Notes under the pieces: generated by a model
What the model saw: the letters and a program-made list of their open reading frames with translations, nothing else
Told to the model about the DNA's origin: nothing
Database searches by the model: none
Part shown: positions 26,301 through 33,854 of the stretch, one piece after another
Layout: each line of letters begins with the position of its first letter
Numbering within the stretch: position 1 is the stretch's first letter
Assembly: GCA_903895695.1 (NCBI GenBank)
Contig: CAITUY010000124.1
Coordinates: 1 to 44,998, forward strand
DNA: 44,998 bases
Direction: 5' to 3'
Source: an uncultured bacterium
GTDB taxonomy: Bacteria; Verrucomicrobiota; Kiritimatiellia; CAIKKV01; CAITUY01
Program-made: the position numbers and the translations under genes

Positions 26301-29075
26301 CCGCTTCCCAACAACCAGCAGGAAGATATTTCTGCGCGGTGGTCGGGGACGCTGCTTATCAACCAACCCACCAACTACACGTTTCAACTGTATGCCCAGC
26401 GGCAGGCTTCGCTTTGGATTGACGGGCAGAACGTCCTCTACGGGTCCGACTGGAGTGACCGGAGTTGCGTGCTGCCGCTCACCAACGGCGCCCATCGCAT
26501 TCGTGTTGATTTTCAGCAGGATAGAGGCCCCAGCCAGATCCAGCTTTGGTGGAGCGCAACGAACATCACCCGGCAAATCATACCCGGCGAGGTTCTGCGT
26601 ACTCCTATCTGGCCACGTGAACTCGCGAAACTGCCCTCGGCGATCCACAGCCTGGCATCCACCAACCTGGTGGAGATCCGATCCGCCAAGGCAACCCTCA
26701 CCCAGGCCGGGAACGCTGGGCGGCTCTTCCTCCGGAACGCCATTCGGTATCAGCCCGACCCCGTGGCGAAGGTGGCGGCCGCAATGCTGGCCGATCTATA
26801 CGATGGCCCGACGGCACCCCTGATCATTGATAGACTGCGACGGGCGCCCGCTTCGCCCATTGCGACGGATTTGCTGGCGAGTCTGCGCGACCTGGCCGAG
26901 TATGTCCCCCCGGACCTTGTTCCGACCCTTGTTGAAGCCACCACGAATGACCACGAGTTCCGGATGATTCCCGAGGCCAGCGCTCTGTGTATGGTGCTCG
27001 ACCGCATTTGCGCCGGCCGGCCGGAAGAGTTCAACAGCATCGCCAAGGAGCCCAAGGCCTACGAACAACTTAAGACCTACGTCGCGCAATCCGGCGCCTC
27101 CAGCAACGAAGCGGTCGTCATGAACGTGGCGACGTTCGGCGCCCCCTTTGTGGCGCCTGTGACAGGGTTGCGTGGCCGCTATTACTTCGGGAAGCAACTC
27201 GATGAACTGGTGCTCGAAAAAGTGGATGGCTCGGTCGACGTCCCGGACCGCCAGTTCCCGTTCCCCGGCGGTCGGCAGGATGACGTCTCGGCGCGCTGGT
27301 CGGGAACGCTCCGCACGGACCGGCCGACGGATTACACGTTTTTGCTGTATGCACAGACCTCGGCTCAACTCTGGATCGACGGCAGGAACGTTGTCCAGGA
27401 ATGGAACTGGGAGTATCGCCCTTGCGTGCTCCCGCTTTCGAACGGCGCGCACCGGATTCGCGTGGATTTCCAGCATGACCAGAGCAACAGCCGTATTCAG
27501 CTCTACTGGAGCGCGACCAATCTTGCCCAACAGGTCATTCCTGTTGATGTTCTGCGCACGCCGCTCTGGCCCAGCGAACTCGCGAAACTGCCTGCGGCCG
27601 TAACCAACCTGGCGTCCACGAACCCGGCGGATGTTCGTTCCGCCAAGGCGGCTTTGCTTCAGGCCGGAGGCGCAGGACGGCTGTACCTCAGGAACGCCGT
27701 GCGGTATAAGCCGGATCCAATCGCCCTGCAGGCCGCCGCCATCCTCGCGCAGTTGTGTGATGCGGATACGGCCGACATCCTGCTTGAAAGGATCGCCAGG
27801 CAACCGGGCAAACCCTCGGCGCAGGAGTTCCTCGTCGACTTCCGCGAACTCGCCCGGAGCGCGTCTCCCCGGTTGATCCCGCCTCTCTACGAAGCGATGA
27901 ACAAGGACGTTGGCAAGTCCATGGTTCCGGACGCGTCTGCGCTTTGCATCGTTCTCGATCGGAAGTGCCTGCGCGATAAGGATCAACTGAACACGTTGGC
28001 CGGGGACCCCAAGGCCTATGAAGCCTTGCAGGCGTATATCGGGGCGGCCCTCGTATCGCCGGATACTGGTGTGGTCATGAGGGCGTGCGAGTTCGGGGTT
28101 CCCTTTGCGCCAAGCCTGTCTGGCCTGCGTGGACAGTACTATGAAGGCCGGTTGCTCGACGCCCTTGCCGTGGAGAAACTCGATGCGCAAATCGCCGTCC
28201 CGAATCGGCAGTTCCCTTTGCCGAACAACCGGCAGGATGATATTGCCGCGCGCTGGACCGGTTTGCTGAATATAGGCAAGTCGTCGACGAACTACACCTT
28301 CACGCTTTTCGGCGAGCGAACAGCCAGTCTCTTCATCGACGGGCAATATGTCGTCGGGAGTTCGAATTGGCAGGAACAGCAAAAGGTCCTTAGTCTGACC
28401 AACGGGCCGCATGCGATCCAGGTCGTCTTCCAGCAGGACACCGGCAATTCGCGGGTCGAACTGTACTGGTCTGGCCCCGACTTTGCCAAACAGCTCCTCG
28501 CCGGCGCGCCGCTCAGCACGCCCGCCTGGAAGAGCGAACTGGAGAAGCTCCGCGGCCTGGTGGCCGGACTGGCCACAACCGACCCACAGCAGTTGGCGAC
28601 GACAACCAACGCCATCAGGGCATACGGTCCCTTGGCGGCCGTGCTTCTACGTCAAGCCGTGCGCTACGAGACGAATGCCGTTTCGCCGAAGGCTGCCGGA
28701 ATGCTGGCGGCATTGCAGGATGCCGGCCTTGCGGAGGCCGCCCTCGACCACCTGAAGAGCCGGCCGGACTCGCCGGTTATTCACGGCCTTGTCAGCGCCC
28801 TGGGTCAGTCCGTCACGAACCTGACCCAGGACCAGGATGTCTGGCTCTACCAGTCCGTTCAACAGGATGCCCAGTTTGCCCGCCCCTGGCACGCGGGCCT
28901 GCTTGTCCGTGTGCTGAAGGATGCCTGCGCGGGGAACAAGGACCGGTTCAATGCGCTCGTCAAGGATCCGAAAGGGAGCGACACGCTTAAGGCCTACTCG
29001 GACGCCATTCAGAAGCAGGGCCCCAAGGCGCCTGCCGGTTGGACGAACGAGTTCGGAATCGTCACGACCCCCTGA
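23316..29075 (+). CDS. Giant surface lipoprotein with five PA14 / helical-repeat modules
   Basis: This 1,919-residue protein begins at ATG 23316 with GAGGTGG at 23301-23307 as ribosome site; an in-frame GTG at 23304 is less likely. A lipoprotein signal ends in LLAGC with Cys23. A Pro/Ala/Thr-rich linker runs to about residue 90. The rest alternates a helical, HEAT-like segment of about 190 residues with a PA14-like beta domain of about 130. Five PA14 domains start near residues 330, 649, 968, 1287 and 1606, each with G-x-Y-Y, a RQDD(I/V)(S/A)ARW core and a NSRV(I)QLxWS end. A sixth helical segment closes the protein. PA14 domains often bind carbohydrate. Helical segments 3 and 4 are the most alike (shared NDHEFRMIPEAS and PKAYEQLK). 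An adhesin or glycan-capture role is inferred. Confidence 0.85.
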   Translation: MREDKFVIRSIELALAVALLAGCGKKAERAAAPPPQPAAPVERPATPPPAGETNGTQTSLTLAPPVKNVPTNTVPTNTASVVQTPLAPVDAAFEDSLQKIEEQERDAHFLDALQLCRTLKETCTNGDQQSTLNAIVLRLGQEKKEAVSLRVAAENLASDHSDYVRVAEDRLRDAGETGRIFLRKALRDEKDSVALVAAQVLSEQPDAQSLSVFAVQLLKRQSASLLEVLATDLRGAINDIPTNTLAAFHQAILSDTNFVRRETAGVLGVVFEERCHRTAETYNQLVGAPDGFKRLRAYIESALVSRDPEIADWACRRGGGFVGSLNAVMGRYYADPEFKNLALERLDTQINVDNRLFPFPDGRQDNISARWSGSIEIPKAGAYTFYALADTRCVVTVNTQMVVDCLGWAETNGTITLPAGRIPFNADYYQSGGNSRVMVMVSGTNIPKQVLGAGFFRVPPTKDPVLQLRPAILSLISTNWVDSRAGKATLSWSGDTGNIYLRAAVQNEADPVAARAAEMLAARRDARAPAVLIERIEKTPGSPIVPTLTAALCDLAMHLDPEQVQYLYQAMLHDADSAVFPDVFALCALLNRAYGDNKDRFNEAVHDPKGYDQLKLYVQRAMASSNNVVAINACEFGSPFAPLLAGLCGRYYAGAQFDALAVERLDSGIEVQNRAFPMPENRQDDISARWTGLLRIDTRGDYDFYSLSDNSASLWIDDRLVVGSVGWDEQKGTVTLAPGLHRLRTDFYQTAGNSRVQLSWSETNITKQVLAGSALLTPPWRNVLSLLPAAIDNLTSTNLPTVRAAKAAIAQAQGSGTVFLRNAIRYKPDPVAKVAAALLADRYDAPSAPLLIERLRKAPNSPIALDLLASLRDMAESIEPDLVPPLYEAVQNDHEFRMIPEASMLCLVLDRVCGGRKEAFNSLAKDPKAYEQLKAYVAQSGASSNDTAVMSVGGFGAPFVAPVGGLRGAYYVGQQLDDLALERVDSGVNIADHQFPLPNNQQEDISARWSGTLLINQPTNYTFQLYAQRQASLWIDGQNVLYGSDWSDRSCVLPLTNGAHRIRVDFQQDRGPSQIQLWWSATNITRQIIPGEVLRTPIWPRELAKLPSAIHSLASTNLVEIRSAKATLTQAGNAGRLFLRNAIRYQPDPVAKVAAAMLADLYDGPTAPLIIDRLRRAPASPIATDLLASLRDLAEYVPPDLVPTLVEATTNDHEFRMIPEASALCMVLDRICAGRPEEFNSIAKEPKAYEQLKTYVAQSGASSNEAVVMNVATFGAPFVAPVTGLRGRYYFGKQLDELVLEKVDGSVDVPDRQFPFPGGRQDDVSARWSGTLRTDRPTDYTFLLYAQTSAQLWIDGRNVVQEWNWEYRPCVLPLSNGAHRIRVDFQHDQSNSRIQLYWSATNLAQQVIPVDVLRTPLWPSELAKLPAAVTNLASTNPADVRSAKAALLQAGGAGRLYLRNAVRYKPDPIALQAAAILAQLCDADTADILLERIARQPGKPSAQEFLVDFRELARSASPRLIPPLYEAMNKDVGKSMVPDASALCIVLDRKCLRDKDQLNTLAGDPKAYEALQAYIGAALVSPDTGVVMRACEFGVPFAPSLSGLRGQYYEGRLLDALAVEKLDAQIAVPNRQFPLPNNRQDDIAARWTGLLNIGKSSTNYTFTLFGERTASLFIDGQYVVGSSNWQEQQKVLSLTNGPHAIQVVFQQDTGNSRVELYWSGPDFAKQLLAGAPLSTPAWKSELEKLRGLVAGLATTDPQQLATTTNAIRAYGPLAAVLLRQAVRYETNAVSPKAAGMLAALQDAGLAEAALDHLKSRPDSPVIHGLVSALGQSVTNLTQDQDVWLYQSVQQDAQFARPWHAGLLVRVLKDACAGNKDRFNALVKDPKGSDTLKAYSDAIQKQGPKAPAGWTNEFGIVTTP
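24303..29075 (+). repeat. 957-bp tandem coding repeat, five units
   Basis: Each unit begins at a glycine codon of the G-x-Y-Y motif at 24303, 25260, 26217, 27174 and 28131. All four intervals are exactly 957 bases (319 codons). Units have diverged in sequence but not in length. The last unit stops about 12 bases short of a full period. Confidence 0.9.
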
Positions 29076-29159
29076 CCCGGGGGTGCGCCTGGCCTGGATG
29101 CAGAAGGGCGGAGCGCGTTTCGTTTTGGACAATAGCTGGACCAATGAGGGAGACATGCC

Positions 29160-30284
29160 ATGACGATGCATGACACGTTGGCGGTGGTGCTGGTTCTGGC
29201 GGGGACTGTGACGATGTGCCGTTCGGAGGTCGCCCACGCCGCCGCTGCCGATCCTCTCCACGGGGTCAAGTACATCGTCTTCGTGGGCGACAGCCTGACC
29301 GACGGGGCGGCCTGGCCCGACTGGGTGGTAGCGACGCTGAAAGCCAATGGGCATCCGGACCTCGGGTTCGCCAACGCCGGGGTCTGCGGCGATACCATCG
29401 CGAGGGTCAAGGCCCGCTTGAAGGCGGACGTGTTGGAGCAGAAACCCGATCTCGTTACGCTGTGCATCGGCGTGAACGACACCATCACGGGGGTGCCGCG
29501 CGAGCAGTACCTGAAGGACATGGGCGACGTCATTGGCCAGATGCGGGCGCAAGGTATCAAGGTGCTGCTCATGATGCCCCCGTCGCTTGAGAAGCCGGAG
29601 TGGAATGCGGAACTGACCGCCCGCGACAAGCCGCTTAAGGAACTCGCCGCCCAACAGGGCTGCATCGTGGGCGATCTTCACCAGGCGTTCGAAGACGCCG
29701 CCAAGGAGAAGCGGCGGCTGTGGGGCGACGACGGCATCCATCATAACCTGGACGGGTGGCAGACGTTCGGGCGCTGCGTGCTGGGGGCGCTGGGCTGCAC
29801 GGCGCCCATGGTCGAGAAGTGCGTTCCCTATCCCGGCGCCGTGACGAACTGGCTGATCGGCCCGCCGATTCCGTGGACTGCCAAGGACCCGGTCCCGGCG
29901 CCCGACCTGACGCCCGGCTTTGACGCCGGCAAGGTGGGTTGGAAGCCGTTCAATCTCGCCGCTGAGATGAAAGGGACGCCGTGGTGGAATGTGTGCATGC
30001 TCGAGCGGGGCGGAATCCTGCCTTTCGGCGAACCCGCGCGGGTGGCGAACTCCGGCGCCTTTGCGCTGGCACTGGTGAAGGCCCCGGCCGCGGGGCCGGC
30101 CCGCCTGCTGGTGGGCGGGGTCCCGAACCTGGTCGTATGGGTGAACGGCAAAGAGGTCTGGCACTCCAAGGTCGCGCATGGCTATCACCCGAATGCCGAC
30201 TGGATTCCGATCCGGTTGACCAAGGGGGAGAATCGCATGGTGGTCTTCGCGACGGGGTTGTTCCATGTGTCGATCCTGGAGTGA
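29160..30284 (+). CDS. Secreted SGNH/GDSL hydrolase (putative carbohydrate esterase)
   Basis: This 374-residue protein has a signal peptide (hydrophobic TLAVVLVLAGTVTM, likely cleavage near AHA-A at residues 27-30). The SGNH motifs are in order: block I VFVGDSLTDG with Ser45, block III CIGVNDT with Asn106, and block V DDGIHHN with Asp191 and His194. GFANAGVCGDT supplies the block II Gly. These residues make up the catalytic set of GDSL-type esterases, which in glycan clusters usually remove acetyl groups. The last 130 residues form a beta-rich domain (LLVGGVPNLVVWVNGKEVWH) that may bind carbohydrate. GAGGGA before ATG 29160 fits as ribosome site. It would act outside the cytoplasm, before import. 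Confidence 0.88.
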   Translation: MTMHDTLAVVLVLAGTVTMCRSEVAHAAAADPLHGVKYIVFVGDSLTDGAAWPDWVVATLKANGHPDLGFANAGVCGDTIARVKARLKADVLEQKPDLVTLCIGVNDTITGVPREQYLKDMGDVIGQMRAQGIKVLLMMPPSLEKPEWNAELTARDKPLKELAAQQGCIVGDLHQAFEDAAKEKRRLWGDDGIHHNLDGWQTFGRCVLGALGCTAPMVEKCVPYPGAVTNWLIGPPIPWTAKDPVPAPDLTPGFDAGKVGWKPFNLAAEMKGTPWWNVCMLERGGILPFGEPARVANSGAFALALVKAPAAGPARLLVGGVPNLVVWVNGKEVWHSKVAHGYHPNADWIPIRLTKGENRMVVFATGLFHVSILE

Positions 30285-30299
30285 CCCTGGACGACGACG

Positions 30300-31370
30300 A
30301 TGATGACCGACCGCGAGAACACGCTGCGCGCAATTGAATTCCGGCATCCGGAATGGATTCCCGTTGATTTCGACTTGATGCGGTCCGTGATTTACCGGCA
30401 TGGCCCGCGCCTGGTGGAAATGATGCGGCGGCACCCGCTGCTCTTCCCGGACGCCCGCATCAAATCGGTGGCGGCATTCGCCCCGCCATCGGAGCCGTTT
30501 CGCGAGCGGCGTTGGACTGACGACTGGGGCTGCGGGTGGCTGGAGGTGGAGGACGGCATCCTCGGGCAGGTCGTGGGGCATCCCTTGGACCACTGGGATA
30601 AGCTTGCGCAACTCAAGGTCCCCGATCCCGAGCGACAATGGAACTGGGACGCCATTCGCCCCCGGTGCCGGCGGCAGCGGGAACAGGGCGAGCTGGTCAA
30701 CGGCGCTATGGGCGTCGTGGAAGGCAGTTTCTTCGATCGGCTGCAGTTCCTGCGCGGGCTGGACAACCTGCTGGTCGACTTCCTGGAGCGTCCCCCGGAA
30801 CTCGACCGGCTTATCGCCCTCGTGCTGGACTACAACATGCGCCTGATCCGTTTGTGGCTGGACGCCGGGGCGGAACTGATTCACTTCCATGGCGACATCG
30901 GCATGCAACAGTCGCTCATGATGAGTCCCGCGACGTTTCGCGAGGTGTTGAAGCCCGCCTATCGCGAAATGTTTCAGACCTGCCGCCGTGCCGGGGTGCA
31001 TGTCAAGTACTCCTGCGACGGCTGCCTGCTGGCGGTCGTCGACGACCTCATCGAGTGCGGCGTTTCCTTCCACGACCCCCAGGTCCGGGCCTGCGGCATT
31101 GACGGCATTGCGCGCGCCTATGGCGGCAAGCTGTGCGCCATGGTGGATATCGACGAGCAGATGCTTCCCTTTGCCACTCCCGGGGAGATCGAGGCGCAGA
31201 TTCGGGAAATCGTGGAGAAGGTTGGGCGGCCTGAGGGCGGGCTGATGCTCTATGCCTGTCCCAGTGCCGATGTGCCGCTGGAGAATATCGAGGCGATCTG
31301 CACGGGCTGGGAGCGCTATGGCGCGCCCGGGACCCGGCGCGGAAGCATTCCGCATGATGGCAAAGACTGA
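30300..31370 (+). CDS. UroD/MtaA-like corrinoid methyltransferase
   Basis: This 356-residue protein belongs to the uroporphyrinogen decarboxylase superfamily, in the branch with MtaA and CmuA rather than heme-pathway HemE. Evidence: the start TDRENTLRAIEFRHPEWIPV, the GVVEGSFFDRLQFLRGLDNL region, HFHGDIGMQQSLMMSP, then HVKYSCDG and the end LYACPSADVPLENIEAI. MtaA uses an H-x-C...C zinc site to activate the methyl-accepting thiol. Here the equivalent appears to be Tyr237-x-Cys239 with Cys320, with a His at 234, so the site may be altered. It could take the methyl group from a corrinoid loaded by the MttB-family protein. The start is ATG 30300 or 30303, with no strong ribosome site. A REPIN-like element follows the stop. 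Confidence 0.82.
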   Translation: MMTDRENTLRAIEFRHPEWIPVDFDLMRSVIYRHGPRLVEMMRRHPLLFPDARIKSVAAFAPPSEPFRERRWTDDWGCGWLEVEDGILGQVVGHPLDHWDKLAQLKVPDPERQWNWDAIRPRCRRQREQGELVNGAMGVVEGSFFDRLQFLRGLDNLLVDFLERPPELDRLIALVLDYNMRLIRLWLDAGAELIHFHGDIGMQQSLMMSPATFREVLKPAYREMFQTCRRAGVHVKYSCDGCLLAVVDDLIECGVSFHDPQVRACGIDGIARAYGGKLCAMVDIDEQMLPFATPGEIEAQIREIVEKVGRPEGGLMLYACPSADVPLENIEAICTGWERYGAPGTRRGSIPHDGKD

Positions 31371-31377
31371 GAACTTA

Positions 31378-31503
31378 TCCGAAAACCTATCTGCCACGTC
31401 GGGAGCGGCGCGGCTTCCCGCGCCGGCTCGTCGCGAGTGCTCCTCGCCACGAACGGCCGGAGCCGGAAGCGGCTCCGCTCCATGTGGCAAAGGGGTTTTC
31501 GGA
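31378..31503. repeat. REPIN-like inverted pair of REP hairpins
   Basis: These 126 bases begin TCCGAAAACC and end GGTTTTCGGA, an exact terminal inverted repeat. Inside lie two hairpins in opposite orientation: 31406-31425 (CGGCGCGG, loop CTTC, CCGCGCCG) and 31458-31477 (CGGAGCCG, loop GAAG, CGGCTCCG). The sequence between hairpins and ends (CTGCCAC and GTGGCA) is also mirrored. It lies between two genes of the cluster, where such elements can stabilise or terminate transcripts. Read-through in the frame of the next gene crosses it and makes that frame look falsely long. Confidence 0.85.
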
Positions 31504-31548
31504 CAAAATCTGAGGAGACGACGCGTGAAGCAACCGGAGGAGGCTGGG

Positions 31549-33834
31549 ATGACGGAAGCGGCGGCCATTTGGGCGGGCCCGCGCGGTGAGGTCGGCCTGT
31601 TCGAGGCTGCACCCACGCTTATGGTCGATGGGAAGCCGTTGCCGGGCATGTACTTCACGAAGTGCGCCTATAACGACGAGAGTTACACCCGCGCCTTGGG
31701 CGCGGCGGGAATGCGCGTCTTCTTCGTCGTCAACGACCAGCTCACGAACGCCGACGGGCAATACGAGTTGATGCGCAAGCAGGTCGAGATGATTCTGCGC
31801 CTGATTCCCGATGCCTGGATCATCCTCCGAACCGGCCTCTACCCATCGGCCGAGTGGATGAAGGCGAACCCAGCCGAGATGATCCAGTTCGAGGATGGGA
31901 CCCCGGCGACGGGCTGGTTCAAGGAAAAGATCCAGTGCCTGAGCTCCGCGCGATGGCGCGACGACCAGTGCCGGGATCTCGACCGTTTTCTCGTCTGGCT
32001 GCAGGAGCAGCCCTTTGCGGGGCGGGTCATCGGGTTCTTCCTATGCGCGGGCGGGACGGGCGAGTGGTACATTCCGGCCCAGTTAGTGCAGCCGGACGGG
32101 CGCACGCTGGATCACAGTCCTGCCTTTCGGCGGCAGTTCGCCGGTTTTCTCCGGGAGAAATACGGCAATGATTCCGCGCTGCAAGAGGCTTGGAGGAGCC
32201 CGAACGCGCACATCGACACGCCCGCCATTCCGAGTGCGGCGCAGATTAACTTCATGCTTGCCGACCAGAAGCTGTTCGCAATCTACCATGGGACCGATGC
32301 TCTGCCGGGCACGCCGGAGGCCGCCGACCGGGGCCCCCAACTGGGGTTCCTGGACGGCATGCCCGACACGGGCACGGCCACGGTCGGCGGCTTTCTCAAC
32401 CCGGATACCAGCCGGATCGCGGCCGATTACTACCACGCCCTTTACGAAGGAATAGGCGATTCCATCGTCCATTTCGCCCGGTTCCTCAAGGAGCGCACCG
32501 GCGGCGCGGCCATGGTCGGGTCATTCGGCGGTGTGTTGCCCCATTTCACGAAGGTTCTGGACAGCGGCTTCGTGGACTTTCTCAGCACGCCCGGCGGGTA
32601 CACGAACCGTAAACCGGGGGACGCGGTCTCGGTGTACGTCACCCACGGTTCGTTCCGGATACGGCGGAAGTGCTACGTCATCGAGGATGACACCCGCACC
32701 TTCAGCATGGGGCTGGATCATGCCTGGGGCCTCAACACTCTGCGAGAATCGATCGAAGTGATGAAACGCGACTTCGGGCGCAACCTGTCCATGGACCTGG
32801 TCGGCTGGTGGTTCGACATGTGCGGGCACGACGGCGGCAATCATTTCTACAACTACCCGAAGATCATGGCGCTCATACGGCGGCAGCAGGACGTGATGGC
32901 GGCCTTCTACCGGGGGCCGCGCAATCCGCCCGCGGAGATCGCGCTGGTTCGCGATCCGGAATCGGCGAACTATGCCAGCCGCTGGACGATGGAGGATGTG
33001 GATCTGCGCTTCCGAAGCTGGGAACTGCATCGCATCGGCGTTCCCGTGGCCAGCCACAGCCTCGAGGATCTCTGGCAGCCCGGAATGCCCGACTACAAGT
33101 TCTATGTCTTCCAGAATGCCTTTGCGCTCGACCGGAGGACGCGTGAACGGGTGAAGGCGTTTCTGGCGGCGAAGAAGCGGACCGTGCTGTGGTTCTATGC
33201 GCCGGGCATTATCGAGCCGGATGGCGCCGCCCGTTTCTCAACCGCCAATATCGCCGCGTTGACCGGCGTGGCAACCGAATGTCTGGGCGGGCCGGCATTG
33301 CCGTACTGCCGGCTCACGGAGGAAGGCGCGCGGCGGCTGCCGGGAGTCAGGCCGGACTGGGATTACGGGTGGTTCACTGACCGCGAGTATTTCGGAACCG
33401 TCGAGGCGTGGACCCAGGTGCAGGGCCTGGCCCAATTCACGCTGCTCTGTCCGTATATCTTCGGGGACGACCCCGACGCGGAAGTGTTGATGCGCTTCAA
33501 CGCCGACGGCCGTCCTGCCCTTGTCAGGAAGGTAGGTCAGTCCGGAACCAGCTACCTGGCCTGCTTCAAGGCGCTGCGCGCAGAGATCGTGCGGGCCATC
33601 GCGCAAGAGGCGGGTTGCCACGTCTACAGCGACAGCGATGATATTCTCTACGCCGGAAACCGGTTCGTCACGCTGCACGCCAGCAGCAGCGGGGATAAGA
33701 CGATCCATCTGCCGAGGGAGTGCGACCCCTACGAAGTCTATGAGCGCCGGCTCTACGGGCACGCGACCCGGAAGATCGTTGTCTGCGTCCGCAAAGGGGA
33801 GACCCGGACATTCCACCTCGATGGGGAGATCTAG
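31549..33834 (+). CDS. GH42-like glycoside hydrolase
   Basis: This 761-residue protein starts at ATG 31549, preceded by GGAGGAGG at 31536-31543. The same frame is open further upstream, but that part reads through the REPIN-like element and is not conserved sequence. The N-terminal TIM barrel contains a candidate acid/base Glu172 in LCAGGTGEWYIP and a candidate nucleophile Glu379 in CYVIEDDTRTF. A middle alpha/beta domain follows, like the beta-galactosidase trimerisation domain (LEDLWQPGMPDYKFYVFQN, RVKAFLAAKKRTVLWFYAPG), and then a small C-terminal beta domain. This layout recalls GH42, but the barrel is divergent and the family is not certain. No signal peptide is seen, so a cytoplasmic site is expected. 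Confidence 0.72.
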   Translation: MTEAAAIWAGPRGEVGLFEAAPTLMVDGKPLPGMYFTKCAYNDESYTRALGAAGMRVFFVVNDQLTNADGQYELMRKQVEMILRLIPDAWIILRTGLYPSAEWMKANPAEMIQFEDGTPATGWFKEKIQCLSSARWRDDQCRDLDRFLVWLQEQPFAGRVIGFFLCAGGTGEWYIPAQLVQPDGRTLDHSPAFRRQFAGFLREKYGNDSALQEAWRSPNAHIDTPAIPSAAQINFMLADQKLFAIYHGTDALPGTPEAADRGPQLGFLDGMPDTGTATVGGFLNPDTSRIAADYYHALYEGIGDSIVHFARFLKERTGGAAMVGSFGGVLPHFTKVLDSGFVDFLSTPGGYTNRKPGDAVSVYVTHGSFRIRRKCYVIEDDTRTFSMGLDHAWGLNTLRESIEVMKRDFGRNLSMDLVGWWFDMCGHDGGNHFYNYPKIMALIRRQQDVMAAFYRGPRNPPAEIALVRDPESANYASRWTMEDVDLRFRSWELHRIGVPVASHSLEDLWQPGMPDYKFYVFQNAFALDRRTRERVKAFLAAKKRTVLWFYAPGIIEPDGAARFSTANIAALTGVATECLGGPALPYCRLTEEGARRLPGVRPDWDYGWFTDREYFGTVEAWTQVQGLAQFTLLCPYIFGDDPDAEVLMRFNADGRPALVRKVGQSGTSYLACFKALRAEIVRAIAQEAGCHVYSDSDDILYAGNRFVTLHASSSGDKTIHLPRECDPYEVYERRLYGHATRKIVVCVRKGETRTFHLDGEI

Positions 33835-33854
33835 ATGAAAGAAGGAAATGCAGC

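Noticed and set aside
30300..31370. Heme biosynthesis HemE
   Set aside because: Sequence and context fit the MtaA/CmuA branch, and no heme genes are near.
31252..31548. Upstream extension of the GH42-like reading frame
   Set aside because: It overlaps the UroD-like gene and translates the REPIN-like element; a strong ribosome site directly before ATG 31549 gives the real start.
28647..31658. 1,003-codon minus-strand open frame
   Set aside because: It spans three plus-strand genes with good motifs (lipoprotein end, SGNH, UroD-like) and the REPIN-like element; no domain of its own.
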